Assembly (NCBI GenBank): GCA_963729215.1
Contig: CAVSND010000031.1
Coordinates: forward strand, 434,001 to 498,000
DNA from: CAVQJU01 sp963729215
GTDB taxonomy: Bacteria; Acidobacteriota; Vicinamibacteria; Vicinamibacterales; CAVVIG01
Direction: 5' to 3'
DNA length: 64,000 nucleotides
Shown here: piece by piece, positions 62,202 to 64,000 of the stretch
How the letters are laid out: the number at the start of each line of letters is the position of its first letter
Numbering within the stretch: the first letter of the stretch is position 1
Program-made: the position numbers and the translations under genes
The notes under the pieces: model-generated
The model's input: the letters and a program-made list of their open reading frames with translations, nothing else
Databases searched by the model: none
What the model was told of the DNA's origin: nothing

Positions 62202-63104
62202 CTATTTTTTCAGTTTATCGATCGCCCGCTGGGTGATGGTCGGCCGGCTGGGTTCGAACTGACGCACCGCCGCACGGGCGTAGGGTTGCAGCTGCCGGCC
62301 CGCATACGTCACGTAACCGACCTGCCGGATGTCATTCAGCGTTTGCCTGTAGTGATCGATGAGCGAGCCGGCGAGGATCTTCCCGGTCCGGCCGGCGCCG
62401 GTTCGCGCCGAGGCGGAGAGCCAGCGCACGCCATCCGGCACGGATCGCGCCGCGGATAGCGCCATCATGGAGGATGTTTCGAAGATCGACTGGCGCTGCC
62501 GCCGCGACTCGGCTTTGAGATCCGCCCACAGGCCGTTGATCGTCTCGGCGGCCGGAAAACCCTGAGGCTGAAGCGACCGCGCTTCGGCTCGTATGGCATC
62601 CCATTCCGCGCGAAGGCCCGCGACATCGAGCGGCGGCGTGTTGATCGCCGAGGCAACTCGAGACGATGTCCGCTGGAGCCCGTCCAGCAGCTCGTCGACG
62701 GTCGTGAACTGCGTCTCCTGCTGCAGCAGGCCTTCGGCCTTGAGCGCGTCAGCGATTTCCGGAATGAGCTGACGACCCGTTCCGCACAGGTCCGCAAGGG
62801 CGGCGAGCACCCAGACGGGCGAGGCGCGGAAGGCGACAATGCCGAGCACTTCCACCGCGTTCCCGGCCGTGCGCCTCGCCATGAAATCGGCGGGCAGTTC
62901 CTCCGCAGCTTTATAGACACCCTGCGCGCCGCCGACGTCCTCGATTAAGAACCGGAGGGTGGTGTCGACGAGATTCTTGTACAGCTCGCTCTTGCGGACT
63001 CCTTCGGGCAGCGCCACCTCGCCGACTTCGCGTGCCGCGCCGGCGCCAAGTCCCAGTACCGCGCGAACCAGCCGCTCGGGGACCGAGAGCAGATACTCTT
63101 TCAC
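62202..63104 (-). CDS. Hypothetical protein, alpha-helical
   Basis: A 300-residue protein with a GTG start (VKEYLLSVPERLVRAVLGLG). The N-terminal half (VDTTLRFLIEDVGGAQGVYK, LPADFMARRTAGNAVEVLGI, ASPVWVLAALADLCGTGRQL) is conserved in proteins of unknown function. The C-terminal end is basic. No signal peptide and no known domain. It is separated from the cupin gene by 15 bp. Confidence 0.7.
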   Translation of the reverse strand: MKEYLLSVPERLVRAVLGLGAGAAREVGEVALPEGVRKSELYKNLVDTTLRFLIEDVGGAQGVYKAAEELPADFMARRTAGNAVEVLGIVAFRASPVWVLAALADLCGTGRQLIPEIADALKAEGLLQQETQFTTVDELLDGLQRTSSRVASAINTPPLDVAGLRAEWDAIRAEARSLQPQGFPAAETINGLWADLKAESRRQRQSIFETSSMMALSAARSVPDGVRWLSASARTGAGRTGKILAGSLIDHYRQTLNDIRQVGYVTYAGRQLQPYARAAVRQFEPSRPTITQRAIDKLKK

Positions 63105-63119
63105 GTCGTTCGCCGCGTC

Positions 63120-63554
63120 TTACGGCTCGGTGTTGACCGCGTAGTACGCAATCGTCTGCGTCGGCACTTCCTTGAACCAGTGCGGCGTTTTGGCGGGGAT
63201 CGTAATCACGTCGCCCGCAACCAGATGACGCGTCTCACCGCCCTGGATAGCGGCGGCACGGCGCTGACCCTCCGCCGTTTCCCTGGACCCCACGAGCGTC
63301 CCGCCCGTCACGAACGTGGCTTCGCCTTCCACGATGATGAACACATGGTTGGTGTTCTCGTGCCACTCGACCTCACCCGCGCCTCGGCGCTGCGCCAGCA
63401 CGACGAGGCCGTGGTCGTCGATGATCGACCCGCCCCTGGCCATCGTCGCCGTCACCTTGTCGTGGGGCACGTAGGTCACCACCGTCGGCACGCCGTCGGC
63501 CGTCACCCCCACCGCCATGGCCACGCACATCGCGAGAGCCGGCCAGAGTTTCAT
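63120..63554 (-). CDS. Exported cupin-domain protein
   Basis: The 144-residue protein starts MKLWPALAMCVAMAVGVTAD (signal peptide). The cupin barrel has metal-site residues in VEWHENTNHVFIIVEGEATF and ITIPAKTPHWFKEVPTQTIA, the two halves of the family signature. It could be a small dioxygenase, isomerase or binding protein. It lies 11 bp before the amidohydrolase gene on the same strand. Confidence 0.82.
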   Translation of the reverse strand: MKLWPALAMCVAMAVGVTADGVPTVVTYVPHDKVTATMARGGSIIDDHGLVVLAQRRGAGEVEWHENTNHVFIIVEGEATFVTGGTLVGSRETAEGQRRAAAIQGGETRHLVAGDVITIPAKTPHWFKEVPTQTIAYYAVNTEP

Positions 63555-63565
63555 GGTTGATCTCC

Positions 63566-64000
63566 TTATTTCAGTTCGTTCCGGATGATCTTTCCGCCCT
63601 TCATCACGAACTTCACGCGCTGCAGTTCGGTGATGTCGGACAGCGGGTCTCCAGAGACGGCGACGATGTCGGCGTACTTGCCCTTGTCGATCGAGCCGAT
63701 CCGATCGCTCCAGCCCATCGCCTCGGCGTTGATCGATGTGCCGCCCTGGATGACACGGGCCGGCGCCAGGCCCGCACGCTTCACCAGCATCTCGAAATCG
63801 AGCGCCTGTGTCCCGTGGGCGTACGTGGAACCGTCGGCGCCGCTCCCAACCATGATCTTCATGCCCTTGGTGGTGCCCGCCATGGTGACGGCCTTCTCGA
63901 AGATCGGAATCATGCGGTACTTGCCGCCGGTGTTCTTCGCGTCGTTGTCGTCCATGTACGGCTCGATGTACCGCTGGAGTGTCGGATCGTAATAAAGACC
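63566..64000 (-). CDS. Amidohydrolase family protein, partial (N-terminus outside window)
   Basis: The frame is open to base 64000, so only about 144 C-terminal residues are seen. MVGSGADGSTYAHGTQALDF and INAEAMGWSDRIGSIDKGKY, then ADIVAVSGDPLSDITELQRV and FVMKGGKIIRNELK are the end of an imidazolonepropionase/prolidase-like amidohydrolase. The metal-binding HxH motif would lie outside the window. It is likely co-transcribed with the cupin gene. Confidence 0.85.
   Translation of the reverse strand, partial: GLYYDPTLQRYIEPYMDDNDAKNTGGKYRMIPIFEKAVTMAGTTKGMKIMVGSGADGSTYAHGTQALDFEMLVKRAGLAPARVIQGGTSINAEAMGWSDRIGSIDKGKYADIVAVSGDPLSDITELQRVKFVMKGGKIIRNELK

Overview
The window is GC-rich bacterial chromosome, most likely from an Acidobacteriota soil lineage (class Vicinamibacteria is my best guess). 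The reasons are the high-GC coding style and the abundance of secreted proteins of families common in that phylum (DUF885, DUF3500, DUF6152, M20 and amidohydrolase exoenzymes, VWA proteins, DinB proteins). The assignment is inferred from gene content, not from a marker search. No rRNA, tRNA, CRISPR array, phage or insertion-sequence gene was recognised.

Layout. 1-3.0 kb: an M20 peptidase cut by the window edge, a B12-binding-type radical SAM protein and a divergent sugar transferase. 3.0-22.5 kb, minus strand: a fused str-S10-spc-alpha ribosomal operon read from rpsL to rplQ (rpsL, rpsG, fusA, rpsJ, rplC, D, W, B, rpsS, rplV, rpsC, rplP, rpmC, rpsQ, rplN, X, E, rpsN, H, rplF, R, rpsE, rpmD, rplO, secY, adk, map, infA, rpmJ, rpsM, K, D, rpoA, rplQ). 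tuf is missing between fusA and rpsJ. A promoter with a structured leader lies at about 22.2-22.5 kb and an intrinsic terminator at 2.94-2.97 kb. 22.6-44.4 kb: mostly minus-strand housekeeping and exported enzymes, including PP2C phosphatase, dimethylargininase, cystathionine beta-synthase, an M20 peptidase, a spermidine synthase-like membrane protein, SWIB, VWA, a DUF885-cupin fusion, a set of three related secreted proteins, amidase, class II aldolase, and a VOC-thioredoxin-like fusion. 44.5-49.4 kb, plus strand: transglutaminase, ABC ATPase and ABC permease in overlapping order, then a methyltransferase. 49.4-64 kb: SDR, amidohydrolase, three DinB proteins, TrmO-like, haem/toroid protein, DUF1697, phosphatases, metallo-beta-lactamase fold, CHAD, cupin and a truncated amidohydrolase.

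The most unusual content is between the genes. Almost every gap longer than about 40 bp in the ribosomal operon, and many gaps outside it, holds a long imperfect hairpin. Each arm is a short unit (7, 8, 9 or 12 nt) repeated head to tail, and the other arm is the same unit in reverse complement. The unit differs between loci while the design is constant. One unit, an 8-mer of the type CTGGTCAT, occurs at six loci between 12.0 and 26.0 kb with a related loop. Two further loci carry REP-like hairpins with a GTAG foot that also supplies the stop codon of the neighbouring gene.

At least eight genes show a single-base break in an otherwise good reading frame (seven look like one extra base, one like a missing base). 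This suggests either assembly indel errors or gene decay, and it affects the calls at adk, the cystathionine beta-synthase, the amidase and others.
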